64,000 nt of DNA from Streptosporangium sp. NBC_01756. GTDB lineage: Bacteria > Actinomycetota > Actinomycetes > Streptosporangiales > Streptosporangiaceae. The position numbers were made by a program, and so were the translations under genes. The stretch lies in the NCBI RefSeq assembly GCF_035917975.1, contig NZ_CP109130.1, positions 3,844,001-3,908,000 on the forward strand. The letters run 5' to 3'. This document shows, piece after piece, positions 40,924 to 49,352 of this stretch; position 1 is the first letter of the stretch, and each line of letters opens with the position of its first letter. A model generated the notes under the pieces. That model saw only the letters and a list, made by a program, of their open reading frames with translations. It was not told the origin of the DNA and did no database searches.

Positions 40924-41039
40924 ACGGCCACTGTATGAGAGCCTGTTGCCAGCCTGACTGCCATCGAGCAAACAGGTGGTCGCCCACAGGCCTGGCAACG
41001 GGCGTTAGTGGACACTATCCTCGGTACGCTGTCTTCAGC

Positions 41040-41112
41040 GGGGCGTTAGCTCAATGGTTAGAGCTGCGGACTTTTAATCCGTAGGTTCTGGGTTCGAGTC
41101 CCAGGCGCCCTA
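41040..41112 (+). tRNA. tRNA-Lys (TTT)
   Basis: A 73-nt cloverleaf: acceptor GGGGCGT/GCGCCCT with two G-T pairs, D-stem GCTC/GAGC, anticodon stem GCGGA/TCCGT with loop CTTTTAA (anticodon TTT), T-stem CTGGG/CCCAG, discriminator A. Its 3' half is repeated at 43597, the footprint of an integrated element. Confidence 0.95.
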
Positions 41113-41203
41113 CCTCGCTGAGCCGGGCAGACTCCTCGATCTTCTTGATCGGGAAGCCTGCCCGGTTGCATTTTCCGTTGCATTCGTTGCCGTCACGTCG
41201 CTG

Positions 41204-41740
41204 TCAGTCGTCCCACAGCGCCCGCCCCATCCGCGCCGCCGCCTCGCTCGCCAGGGCCTCCGTGATGTGGGTAGAGCACTTGGTCGTGGTCAGTTGCGAA
41301 TGACCGAGCACCGCCTGAATCACTCGGATATCCACGCCCTGTTCCAGCAGGAGGGTTGCGGCCGTGTGGCGGGTATCGTGAACGCGGGCATCCTTGTCGA
41401 TCTCGGCGATTTCCAGGATCGCTTTCCACTCGTCCCAGTCGTCCCCGGCGTCGATGGGGCCTCCGTCCGGCATGCACCACACGAGATCCCAGTCCTTCCA
41501 CCTGTCCCCCGCGGTCTGCCTTTCGGCTTGCTGCGCCTCGTGGTGAAGCTTGAGGAGCGCGACGAGCGGGGACGGCAGGGCGATGGACCGCTTGCCCTTG
41601 CCCTCCGGCTTGGTGAAGGTCCAGCCTCCGGCGCGATCCGGGCAGGCGACCGCGTGCCTGACGCAGTCCGGAGCGCAGAACTTCGGGCACGCGCCCCCGT
41701 GCTTCGTGCAGTTTTTACGGCATGCGATATCGAAGCACAC
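41204..41740 (-). pseudogene. Tyrosine recombinase remnant lacking the catalytic Tyr
   Basis: 178 residues of the catalytic half of an actinomycete site-specific integrase. It has GGWTFTKPEGKGKRSIALP, HDTRHTAATLLLEQGVDI and VLGHSQLTTTK. Where active relatives have Arg-Tyr-Thr-His, this protein reads Cys-Ser-Thr-His, so the nucleophilic Tyr is gone. The N-terminal half is also missing and replaced by a Cys-rich start. It lies 91 nt from tRNA-Lys, as expected for the integrase of the element. It cannot catalyse recombination. Confidence 0.85.
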
Positions 41741-41837
41741 TGACCCGAACGGTCAGCCCGTCGGCGGAGACGTGCGGTCCGATCTAGGGCAGGCTTTGTC
41801 GCAGTAGCGGACCAGCACGCATCGGGCTCCCGAGCAG

Positions 41838-42842
41838 TTGACCGATGATGAGGAAGATCGAAAGAGTGGGAGCGTGAATACGTCAACCGAATCGCCAGAG
41901 GCCGAGGAGTTATCGTTCGGAAGCGACTCTGCCCGGAATTCGTGGTTACGCTCGTGGGCCTTCACTCATCGCAAGTTACTGTTCGCGAGCCTAGCGGTGC
42001 TTGTGCTGCTAGGCGGGTCCGGTGGCGGTGCCTGGTATCTTCGCGACCTGTCCCGTAGGCCGCTTTCTCCCCCCGATGGCCCATGGCCCGAGCAGCGCGG
42101 TTTCTCTGTGGTACTTTGCCGCGCGACGACTTTCGACTGCCCACCGGCGAACAACGAGGCTGCGAAGAACCCAACCAGGATAGAGGCGGCCCTACGAGCC
42201 ATAACCGAGGTCACCACCATTCGCTTCCCAGGAAGCACCACCACGACCATTCGGTCCCAAAACGAGCACGAGCAGGCGCTTCCCGCTGATGCGCAGCTCA
42301 TAGGGCAGCTCACAGGTGTGTGGACATCGCGGATCCTCGACGGAACTATCTACGCTACTGCGTCTCCCGCTACGGCGGATTTCGTCGGGACGGTAAGCCG
42401 ATGGGACGACTACGCACGCGTGGCGGAGCAGACCATGTCAATCCCTGGAGTGCGTTATATCGTCCCTGTGGTTCCGGACTTCTGGGAAGGCAAGGCGGAT
42501 ATGGCCATCGACCTCTGCTCCCGTGGTCCCGAACTATTGTGCACCGGCCTGCACGACTGGTCCGTGACGGAGGCGCGGAAGCAGGCCATAGTCGACCGGC
42601 TCTGGGATATCGACGGAGTGGAAAAGATCTACTTCGAGAACCACGCTCACCGGAAGAAAGTCCGCGAGCACTATCCTCAGCGTGACCCCAAGGACACGGC
42701 CACTCTCTCGAGTGTCTCCCTGGAGGAGATGACCGAGTCGTTTTACATCAAGCTGACGGACCGCCGGACCATAAAGATCATCGGTGAGTCGATCAAGGAC
42801 ATGCCGGGGGTTCACTACGTGCGGAGGCTTGGTCCGGCATAG
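41838..42842 (+). CDS. Single-TM protein with tandem FtsX extracellular domains
   Basis: 334 aa. A charged cytoplasmic N-terminus is followed by one TM segment (LLFASLAVLVLLGGSGGGAWYL, near 50-70) and two FtsX-ectodomain-like modules. The second is clear: LCSRGPELLC, RLWDIDGVEKIYFEN, a linker, FYIKLTDRRTIKIIGESIKDMPGVHYV. The first (VVLCRATTFDC to MSIPGVRYIVPV) is more diverged. The FtsX permease domain is absent. In FtsEX the ectodomain recruits and activates cell-wall hydrolases, so this could compete for or tether them; that is inference. The start is uncertain: TTG 41838, or GTG 41874 with GGGAG nearby. It lies in the tRNA-Lys element. Confidence 0.75.
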   Translation: MTDDEEDRKSGSVNTSTESPEAEELSFGSDSARNSWLRSWAFTHRKLLFASLAVLVLLGGSGGGAWYLRDLSRRPLSPPDGPWPEQRGFSVVLCRATTFDCPPANNEAAKNPTRIEAALRAITEVTTIRFPGSTTTTIRSQNEHEQALPADAQLIGQLTGVWTSRILDGTIYATASPATADFVGTVSRWDDYARVAEQTMSIPGVRYIVPVVPDFWEGKADMAIDLCSRGPELLCTGLHDWSVTEARKQAIVDRLWDIDGVEKIYFENHAHRKKVREHYPQRDPKDTATLSSVSLEEMTESFYIKLTDRRTIKIIGESIKDMPGVHYVRRLGPA

Positions 42843-43100
42843 TTCCATCAAGACCGCGCCCGTTGCATGTCCGAAGCTATGGTGATCAAGGGAGAATCAC
42901 CGGGGACCCGCCGGATGAGTAAGACCGCCCCCGACCTGGAACGCAGCAGATCAGAGGAGCGCGTACTGCGATCTTCCAACTGAAGATGCGCTACTGCGAT
43001 CGAGATTGCGCTCATGGCCGCCATGCATGTCGGTCATTTTCAATTCCAGTAATGAATCAATGGCCTTCAAACGCAGCGAAGGGACTGGCATACTGTAGGT

Positions 43101-43457
43101 ATGATCGAGAAGCAACCCGCGATCCCTCATCAGTACCAGAAAAAGTCCTCGCGGTTCAGGACATTCATCGCATGCTCCGTCACTGCAGGCTTGGTAATCA
43201 TCAGCGGCCTCTTCTTGCGCAATCGTGACGATTCTCAGCAGACAGACATATCTACTGTGCTCAATCAGATCCGTTCGGGTAATGTCTCGACCGCCAAGCT
43301 CATCGATGCCGAGCGGAGAATCGAGATTACGACAATCGGCAAGAAGCACTTTCACTCTTATTGGAGTGAGGTCGGCGATCAAGGCTCAGAGCTTGCCGAC
43401 GAACTCCAGAAGGCCAGGCTTCCGAACGGCTACTCAGTCGAGGTTCCCAAGCGGTGA
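43101..43457 (+). CDS. Single-TM protein with FtsH extracellular domain only
   Basis: 118 aa. The short cytosolic start MIEKQPAIPHQYQKK is followed by one TM helix (FIACSVTAGLVIISGLFL). The rest resembles the FtsH N-terminal extracellular domain: STVLNQIRSGNVSTAKLIDAERRIEITT to SELADELQKARLPNGYSVEV. FtsH itself has a second TM, AAA ATPase and zinc protease domains, all absent here. The product could join or block FtsH oligomers at the membrane; this is inference. The ATG at 43101 has no strong ribosome site. It is the last gene before the right end of the tRNA-Lys element. Confidence 0.65.
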   Translation: MIEKQPAIPHQYQKKSSRFRTFIACSVTAGLVIISGLFLRNRDDSQQTDISTVLNQIRSGNVSTAKLIDAERRIEITTIGKKHFHSYWSEVGDQGSELADELQKARLPNGYSVEVPKR

Positions 43458-43596
43458 GGATGAGTCACCGCTGCGGGCCACCGGGCACCGGAGTTGCACT
43501 TCGTGTTGCAATACAGGTCGTTCAGGGCTGTTCAGGACAGACCACACACGTCCGCTGAACTGCATTGAACTGTCTGGAACAGCTCAAGGCCGATCC

Positions 43597-43623
43597 TTTA
43601 ATCCGTAGGTTCTGGGTTCGAGT
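43597..43623 (+). repeat. Right attachment copy of tRNA-Lys 3' half
   Basis: 27 nt identical to 41073-41099 inside tRNA-Lys; the following bases match with scattered changes and a 1-nt gap. It marks the right boundary of the integrated element. From 43640 to 43860 I see no gene. Confidence 0.9.
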
Positions 43624-43860
43624 CTCAGGCCCTATCACTCGCGAGCAGGAACTTAAGGCGTTGCCGGCTGATCGACGGGCTCGACGAGTCTCGGTTCGGT
43701 CGGCATGGGCAACGCTCTGAGCCTGATCGTGCGGTTCTGGCCTGCCGCGTGGTCGAGCCGCTGGTTGATGCGGCCGCTGTAGTTGTGCGGGAATCGCGAG
43801 GCACCCGGGGGTCGTCTCCTGTCCGATCGCGGACCGCATCGGCTCGGGTACGAGTACGAA

Positions 43861-44706
43861 TCACCCCGAGGACTTGACCACGGTCGGGAGTCGAGATGCG
43901 CGGGCGGTGGTCTGGCGACTGGTTCGGTAGCGGCCCGGGGTGGTTCCGATGATGTCGGTGAACGCTGCGATGAAGCTGCTGGGGTTGGCCCATCCGCAGG
44001 CGTAGGCGGTTCGGGTGGTGTCGTGGCCGTCGGCGAGGAGGACGAGCGCGTGGTAGATGCGTAGCTGCGTGCGCCACTCATAGAAGGTCATGCCGAGTTC
44101 GTTGCGGAACAGTCGGCTGAGGGTGCGGGTGCCGGCTCCGATCGTCTTCCCGAGTTCGGCCAGCGTGGCGTTGTCCGCCGGCGTCTCGTACAGCGTCCGG
44201 GCAATGGCCTGCAGCCGGTCGTCCCGTGGCTCCGGCAGGTGCAGTGGCTGTTCGTGTGCTTCGCGGAGTTCGTCGACGAGGACGTGAAGGAGGCGAGAGC
44301 GCGCGGAGCGGCTGTAATCAGGCGCGGTGTCGTCGTAGTTGCGGGAGCCGGTCAGGGCGAGCAGGACCTCGCGGGCGAGGTCGGAGGCCAGGAACACGGC
44401 GGGATGGTCTGGTATGAGCCGGGCGAGGGATGGCGCGAGAAAGACGATCCGCATATCGGTGTCGCCGTGGGCGCGGTGGGAGTGCGTGAACCCGGCGGGG
44501 GTCCAGGCGACCCGGTTGGCGGGAACGATCGACGTGCCGCGCTCGGTGCGCACTGCCAGGACGCCGCTGGCTGCGTATACCAGGTGTCCCCGTGTGTGCG
44601 ACTGCATCGTGCTTGCTTCGCCGGATGGCCACAGGTGGCGCCCGCCAGTGGGCCAGATATGTGACGTCACACCGGCGATCGGGGGAGGTTGGCGGCGAAC
44701 AGGCAT
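43861..44706 (-). CDS. AraC-family transcriptional regulator
   Basis: 281-aa regulator. An N-terminal cupin-type sensor domain (HLVYAASGVLAVRTERGTSIVPANRVAWTP) is followed by a C-terminal AraC double HTH: NATLAELGKTIGAGTRTLSRLF, then AYACGWANPSSFIAAFTDIIGTTPGRYR. The start at 44706 is chosen because upstream residues of the longer frame are antisense to the neighbouring promoter region. It is divergent from an alpha/beta hydrolase gene by 153 nt, so it probably regulates that gene. The effector is unknown. Confidence 0.87.
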   Translation of the reverse strand: MPVRRQPPPIAGVTSHIWPTGGRHLWPSGEASTMQSHTRGHLVYAASGVLAVRTERGTSIVPANRVAWTPAGFTHSHRAHGDTDMRIVFLAPSLARLIPDHPAVFLASDLAREVLLALTGSRNYDDTAPDYSRSARSRLLHVLVDELREAHEQPLHLPEPRDDRLQAIARTLYETPADNATLAELGKTIGAGTRTLSRLFRNELGMTFYEWRTQLRIYHALVLLADGHDTTRTAYACGWANPSSFIAAFTDIIGTTPGRYRTSRQTTARASRLPTVVKSSG

Positions 44707-44859
44707 CGATTGGCATCCTATCGGTGGCACGCCACGCCCTGATCTGGCGACACTTTCTCCATGCGAAGCGGTCCTCAGTCGCGCAGAGTGCCCGACCGGA
44801 CCACCTGTCATCGGGGCAGCGTGCCTCGATGCCGCGGCTTGAAAGAGAAGGAGAAACGC

Positions 44860-45570
44860 ATGGCGACGTTCGTCCTCGTGCCCGGCGGTTGGCACGGCTC
44901 CTGGGCGTTCGAGGCGGTGGTTCCGCTGCTGGAGCGTGCCGGTCATGCCGTGCACGCCCTGACCCTGACCGGTCTGCGGCCGGACGACGACAACGCGACG
45001 GTCGCGACCGCCAACCTCGACACGCACGCCGACGACGTGTTGCGGCTCCTCGATCGCGCCCACATCACCAGCGCGACGCTGGTCGGCCACAGCTACGGCG
45101 GGATGGTGATCGCCGCCGCCGCCGATCGCGCCGGCGGCCGGATCTCACGACTGGTGCATCTCGACGCCTACGTACCGCGCGATGGCGAGTCGTGCTGGTC
45201 GTCAACGACCGAGCGTTACCGGGAAGCGTTCGCCGCCGGCGCTGCGACCACCGGCTATGCCGTCCGACCGCCGGACGGCGGCGATCCCCGCCGCCGCCCC
45301 CATCCCCTCGCCTCGTTCGTGCAGACGATCCGGCTCACCGGCACGCTCGCCCCGGTCCCCCGTCGGGAGTTCGTCTACTGCTCGGGATGGGAAGACCGGA
45401 CGCCGTTCGCCGAACTGCGCACCCGACTCCAGGCCGACCCCGAATGGCAGGTCCATGACCTCCCAACCGGCCACGACGCAATGCATGAGGCCCCGGAGGC
45501 CGTCGCTGCACTACTGCTCGGCGAATGCATCGCGGATGCGCCGACGCACAGCCGACAGGCTTGCCGTTGA
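44860..45570 (+). CDS. Alpha/beta-hydrolase
   Basis: 236-aa hydrolase. The oxyanion segment is VLVPGGWHGSWAFE, the nucleophile elbow GHSYGG is near residue 73, an Asp-containing strand follows, and the catalytic His lies in GHDAMHEAPE near 207. It resembles esterases of the salicylate-esterase or pyrethroid-hydrolase-like group. AAGGAG is 6 nt before the ATG. It is divergently paired with the AraC regulator, a common inducible arrangement. The substrate is unknown. Confidence 0.88.
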   Translation: MATFVLVPGGWHGSWAFEAVVPLLERAGHAVHALTLTGLRPDDDNATVATANLDTHADDVLRLLDRAHITSATLVGHSYGGMVIAAAADRAGGRISRLVHLDAYVPRDGESCWSSTTERYREAFAAGAATTGYAVRPPDGGDPRRRPHPLASFVQTIRLTGTLAPVPRREFVYCSGWEDRTPFAELRTRLQADPEWQVHDLPTGHDAMHEAPEAVAALLLGECIADAPTHSRQACR

Positions 45571-45718
45571 GGCCACACAAACCCGGTCCATCCGGCCCCC
45601 GATCATTCATGCCGTCGTCCGGGGCCACGGCGTCCCGGGGGTACTTACTCCGCGTGCGTGGCCGAGATCGGGAGGCCGAGTAGGAGTGTAGAGGACCCTC
45701 GACTTGGCATCGGGACAC

Positions 45719-45997
45719 TTATGGGGTTTCGTCGGTCGCGGCAAGACCTGTCGAGCCGGATGCCGGTTCGAGCACCGCATTACGGCGTTTGCGCTCAGTG
45801 AGAACCGCGCCGAAGCCGCCGATCCAGCCAAAGAGCGCCGTGTAGCCGATGACGCTCTGCCAACTGAGGACGGTATTCAGGGGCCAGAGATCGTTGTTAT
45901 AGAGCCACAGCGCGAGAAGGCTTACCAGGAAACCTCCGACGGCGCCTTGTGCGAGACCGTGAAGGCCCACTCGCCATAAGGGATCCTGCTCAACCAC
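45719..45997 (-). CDS. Small two-helix membrane protein
   Basis: 92-aa protein with two TM helices (AVGGFLVSLLALWLY and VIGYTALFGWIGGFGAVL) joined by NNDLWPLNTVLSWQ, and a polar C-terminus. The GTG at 45997 has CGGGAG 8 nt upstream. The family is unknown. No operon partner lies nearby. Confidence 0.65.
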   Translation of the reverse strand: MVEQDPLWRVGLHGLAQGAVGGFLVSLLALWLYNNDLWPLNTVLSWQSVIGYTALFGWIGGFGAVLTERKRRNAVLEPASGSTGLAATDETP

Positions 45998-46240
45998 TTT
46001 TCATCTCCCGGGGAAATCCGGCTCGTTAATGATCATTATATCCGAGCCGGGGCCATACACAGCTGGGCAACCGGAATGTCGTGAACCATCATCGAAAATC
46101 CCATTTCACAGCCTTCCAGGGCGCGTGATCTTGTGATCATCGCTCCAGCGGAAGGGTGCCTGCCGGGTGTGGCCTCCGCCGCTCTCGAACGGGACGGAAA
46201 ATCGTTTGACCGGCGCACAGCCGATGGGAACGATCAAGGA

Positions 46241-46789
46241 ATGCACATCGAGTTTTTGAGATTCTCACTCCCCGACGTGGAACCGCTCGTCGATTTCCTG
46301 ACCGAAGAGGAATGGCCGTACCACGTGGGAACGCAGGACCGGGAGACGGTCAGGCGCCGGGCCGTCGAAGGCCTTTACGACAACGAGGAGACCAGAACGT
46401 TCTGGGTGCTCGTAGACGGCGAGCACGCGGGACTGGTCAAACTACAGGATCTCAACGACGACACGCCCCTGTTCGACCTGCGGATACGGCAGGCCTGGCG
46501 GGAGCGGGGCATCGGCACGAAGGCGGTGGCATGGCTGACCGGCTACCTGTTCACCGAGTTGCCCGGCATCTCGAGGATCGAGGGCACGACTCGCCAGGAC
46601 AACCACGCGATGCGGGCGATCTTCCGCAAGAGCGGCTATGCGAAGGAGTCGCACTATCGGGAAGCATGGCCGGCCCCAGACGGCACCCGCTACGACTCGA
46701 TCGGCTACGCGATCCTTCGGCGCGACTGGCTTTCCGGGACGGTCACACCCCCGGACTGGCACGACGAACCCGCATGTTCAGACAGGTGA
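46241..46789 (+). CDS. GNAT N-acetyltransferase
   Basis: 182-aa GCN5-related acetyltransferase. Substrate-side strands VDFLTEEEWPYHV lead to the acetyl-CoA pyrophosphate loop RQAWRERGIGTKAVAWLTGYLF (about 85-106) and IEGTTRQDNHAMRAIFRKSGYAKESHYRE. The pattern is closest to RimJ/RimL-type small-molecule or N-terminal acetyltransferases. The ATG at 46241 matches the family start although AAGGA directly abuts it. The acceptor is unknown. Confidence 0.85.
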   Translation: MHIEFLRFSLPDVEPLVDFLTEEEWPYHVGTQDRETVRRRAVEGLYDNEETRTFWVLVDGEHAGLVKLQDLNDDTPLFDLRIRQAWRERGIGTKAVAWLTGYLFTELPGISRIEGTTRQDNHAMRAIFRKSGYAKESHYREAWPAPDGTRYDSIGYAILRRDWLSGTVTPPDWHDEPACSDR

Positions 46790-47073
46790 TCGATTCGAGC
46801 CCTCTGATCGCCGTCTCGTAAGCGCCTCCGGATCGTAAACCGCCCGGATGGGCTTGGATCCGTCGGAGCACCCGCCATGACTGGAGTTGCCCTGGGACAA
46901 CTCCAGCCTGAGTGCGACTCTCCGCCCACGCCATGTTCAATGTGAAGAACTTCGAAGCGCGCCGATCCGCGGGGAGCGGATGCGCTCGTCAAAACCGGCC
47001 GGTTCCCGCCTGGGCCAGGCCATCCCGCAGGAGACCAGACCCGGACGGACCTGCGCGGGACCAGGAGCCTTGA

Positions 47074-47469
47074 TCAGCCGCAGTGCTCAAGGGGCGAGGT
47101 GTACTGCGTGCTGCCGTAGTCGCCGCCCCACTGGATGCACTTCCCCTTGGCGGAGAGCTTCACCGGGCCGGCGTAAGTCGAGAAGTTACCCGGGTCCTCG
47201 ATCCAGTTCCCCGTGGTCCTGATCACGGCGTTGACGAAGGTGCTGTTCGGGCTGTCCTTCCAGGTGACCACGCAGTTGGTGCTGCCGTTGTAGAGCAGGT
47301 AGACGGTGGCCTTGCCCAGGTCGTGCTGGTCGATCACGTGGTAGGAGCCGCCGCCGCAGGCCGAGATCGGCGACGATGCCGCCATCGCCGGGCTGCTGGT
47401 GGCGAGGGCTCCGGCGAGCGCGGCCACGGTGGCGACCGCGAGCGCGGCTCCCTGCTTCAATCTGCGCAC
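47074..47469 (-). CDS. SapA-like exported protein
   Basis: 131-aa secreted protein. The signal peptide is LKQGAALAVATVAALAGAL, with a cleavage site near SPAMAASS. The mature part resembles the Streptomyces spore-associated protein SapA: GGSYHVIDQHDLGKATVYLLYNGSTNCVVTW and KCIQWGGDYGS ending in SPLEHCG. Four cysteines would form two disulfides. GTG at 47469 has AGGAG 8 nt upstream. SapA is spore-surface associated and of unknown biochemical role. Two adjacent palindromes lie in its upstream region. Confidence 0.85.
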   Translation of the reverse strand: MRRLKQGAALAVATVAALAGALATSSPAMAASSPISACGGGSYHVIDQHDLGKATVYLLYNGSTNCVVTWKDSPNSTFVNAVIRTTGNWIEDPGNFSTYAGPVKLSAKGKCIQWGGDYGSTQYTSPLEHCG

Positions 47470-47653
47470 AGAAAATCTCCTGAGGGGTGGTCGTTCGGTG
47501 AAGCGCGATCATCTACGGCAGCGCAACCCGCCGGCCGGCAGAAGCCGAGGTACGCACACCCTTCGGTGGCGCCCCGACAGAAGACGACCGGGCAGGCCGA
47601 ACCCGTGACGGAGACCGTCGAGTCCCATGGTCTCCGGGCCGCCGTAGTTGATC

Positions 47654-47686
47654 ACTTGCATGCAAGTTATACATACCTGTTAGGTA
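47654..47686 (-). promoter_or_regulatory. Two adjacent palindromes upstream of SapA-like gene
   Basis: A perfect 14-bp palindrome ACTTGCATGCAAGT (47654-47667) and, 6 nt on, a perfect 5-3-5 repeat TACCT/AGGTA (47674-47686). They lie 185-217 nt before the SapA start in an AT-rich island. They are probably operators. The rest of 47470-47935 shows no gene. Confidence 0.45.
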
Positions 47687-47935
47687 ATCGTCAAGGCCAC
47701 CTAACACCTGATTGCCATCTACCCCTATCAGGGCAAAAGGTCTGCCCGTGCGAGCTCCAGCAGCACGAGAAGCCTGCCCAGGACGCGGGCACGGTGGCCG
47801 CGGGCCCGGTGGTGCAGATGGAAGGAATCAGCCGGGCTGTCACCTGGCCGGGGTGCGGGCGATCCACAAGGGCGGCCCAGGTGAAAGACGACACGGCCGG
47901 CTTCGTCTCGTGGCTGTGACGATCGAGACGGCTGT

Positions 47936-48193
47936 CTATCCGTGGTCTGGACTTGGTTGGGCGGCGTCGTTCGAGGGTGTTTCGAGTTTGGTGTGGAGGA
48001 CTTCGCGGGCCTGTTCGGCGGCGCGGGTGATGCTTTCGCCGATGAAGTCGAGGAAGCGGGCGACGTTCTCCAGGCGGGTGGCGGCGATGGTGTGGGGGCC
48101 GAGGCGCCGGGCGATCTCAGTGCAGGGAAGGCTGTCGGCCAGTCCCAGCGCGATCTGCTGACGGTCCTGCCGGGTGAGTCCGCCTCCCGGCAT
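47936..48193 (-). pseudogene. MarR/GbsR-like regulator with internal deletion
   Basis: An 85-aa open frame joining the two ends of a known longer actinomycete regulator type. The first ~30 residues (LTRQDRQQIALGLADSL, EIARRLG) are its IS30-like N-terminal HTH. The remainder (TRLENVARFLDFIGESITRA, EQAREVLHTK) is its extreme C-terminus. The central winged-helix of roughly 120-150 residues is absent while the frame is kept. GAGGAG is 6 nt before the ATG, so a mini-protein may still be made. In related genomes, from memory, the full gene sits beside a DUF4097 gene, as here. Confidence 0.65.
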
Positions 48194-48351
48194 CGCGATC
48201 TCCTCGGCGATCCTTCGTAGCGGCTCCTGAACCCCCCACCATAGCGTTCACTTCCCACTCATTGCAATGATCAGAGCACCTAGCGTTGCTTTATTCTTGA
48301 AGCCGTTGCAACAGTTTTATGGCATCTACCTGCATGTATGTCTATTCTATG

Positions 48352-48365
48352 CAACATGCTTGTTG
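48352..48365. promoter_or_regulatory. Operator-like inverted repeat upstream of DUF4097 gene
   Basis: A perfect CAACA-4-TGTTG repeat in the AT-rich divergent region between the deleted regulator and the DUF4097 gene, 67 nt before the latter start. Confidence 0.45.
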
Positions 48366-48431
48366 AAGAATTTCGGAAAGCAACGTAGCTTTTCCGGTAT
48401 CAGAAACAACGCACGAACGCAGGAGAGCACA

Positions 48432-49097
48432 ATGCAGAAGTTCGACACCCCCGCCCCGATCTCCGCCGTCCTGGACATCCCCGCCGGCCGCATCCAGTTC
48501 ATCGCCGCCGACCGCGCCGACACCACCGTCGAGGTCCGGCCCGCCAATCCCGCCAAGAGCCGCGACACCAAGACCGCCGAGCAGACCACTGTCGCCTACG
48601 CCGACGGCGTCCTGCGCATCCACACCCCCGAGCCCAAGAACCAGCTCTTCGGCCCCTCCGGCTCCCTGGAGATCACCGTCCAGCTGCCCGCCGGCTCCCG
48701 CATCGAGGCCAAGGCCGCCAGCGCCGAGCTCCGCGGCGTCGGCCGCCTCGGTGACGTCGCCTTCGAGGGCGCGTACCGCCAGATCAAGATCGACGAGGCC
48801 GCGAGCGTCCGCCTCACCGCGATCGACGGCGACGTCGAGGTCGGCCGGCTCAACGGCCCCGCGGAGATCAGCACCGCAAGGGGCGACATCCGGATCACCG
48901 AGGCCGTGCGCGGCACGGTCGTGCTCCGCACCCAGTCCGGCGACATCTCGGTCACCGCCGCCGCCGGCGTCTCGGCCGCCTTGGACGCCGGCACCGACTA
49001 CGGCCGTATCAGCAACACCCTCAAGAACGATGGCACCGCCGAGCTCGACATCCGCGCCACCACCTCCCGCGGCGACATCGCCGCCCGCAGCCTCTGA
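48432..49097 (+). CDS. DUF4097-family beta-solenoid protein
   Basis: 221-aa protein made of repeated short strands (GRIQFIAADRADTTVEVRP, RGDIRITEAVRGTVVLRTQ, SGDISVTAAAGVSA, LDIRATTSRGDIAA) forming a DUF4097-type beta-helix. It has no signal peptide or TM segment, so it is cytosolic. AGGAGAG precedes the ATG. Its function is unknown. It is normally encoded with a MarR/GbsR-like regulator; here that partner (divergent, 238 nt away) has lost its central domain, so control of this gene may have changed. Confidence 0.85.
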   Translation: MQKFDTPAPISAVLDIPAGRIQFIAADRADTTVEVRPANPAKSRDTKTAEQTTVAYADGVLRIHTPEPKNQLFGPSGSLEITVQLPAGSRIEAKAASAELRGVGRLGDVAFEGAYRQIKIDEAASVRLTAIDGDVEVGRLNGPAEISTARGDIRITEAVRGTVVLRTQSGDISVTAAAGVSAALDAGTDYGRISNTLKNDGTAELDIRATTSRGDIAARSL

Positions 49098-49352
49098 AGG
49101 AGCAGAACCAGGACCAGCCGGCCGGGTCCACCGCGATCGAGATCCTGTCGATCGTCGCCGACGACGCGGCCGTCCGTCCTGAGGGGCCTGCGATCCACGT
49201 GCAGGGCCTGGGAGCACCTCTCAGGCGACCGGCGAACGTCTCGCGAAAATTTGGACGATGTCCGGCTAGTACTGTGCGAATCGCACTGGTCGGAATCTGC
49301 CGGCAGGGCCCGCGTCAGGTGCGAAAGGTGACGCGGTCGGCGAAGGAGGCGT

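Larger units (their letters stand above)
41073..43623. mobile_element. Degenerate 2.5-kb element integrated in tRNA-Lys
   Basis: Bounded by a 27-bp perfect direct repeat of the tRNA-Lys 3' half (41073-41099 and 43597-43623, offset 2524 bp), with weaker similarity continuing a further ~12 bp. Inside are a degraded tyrosine recombinase next to the tRNA, an FtsX-ectodomain protein and an FtsH-ectodomain protein. There is no excisionase, replication or transfer gene, so it is a fixed remnant or a satellite. Confidence 0.85.

Noticed and set aside
43590-43640. A second tRNA-Lys gene
   Set aside because: It has only the anticodon-loop to acceptor half, with substitutions and no 5' half; it is the right boundary of the element.
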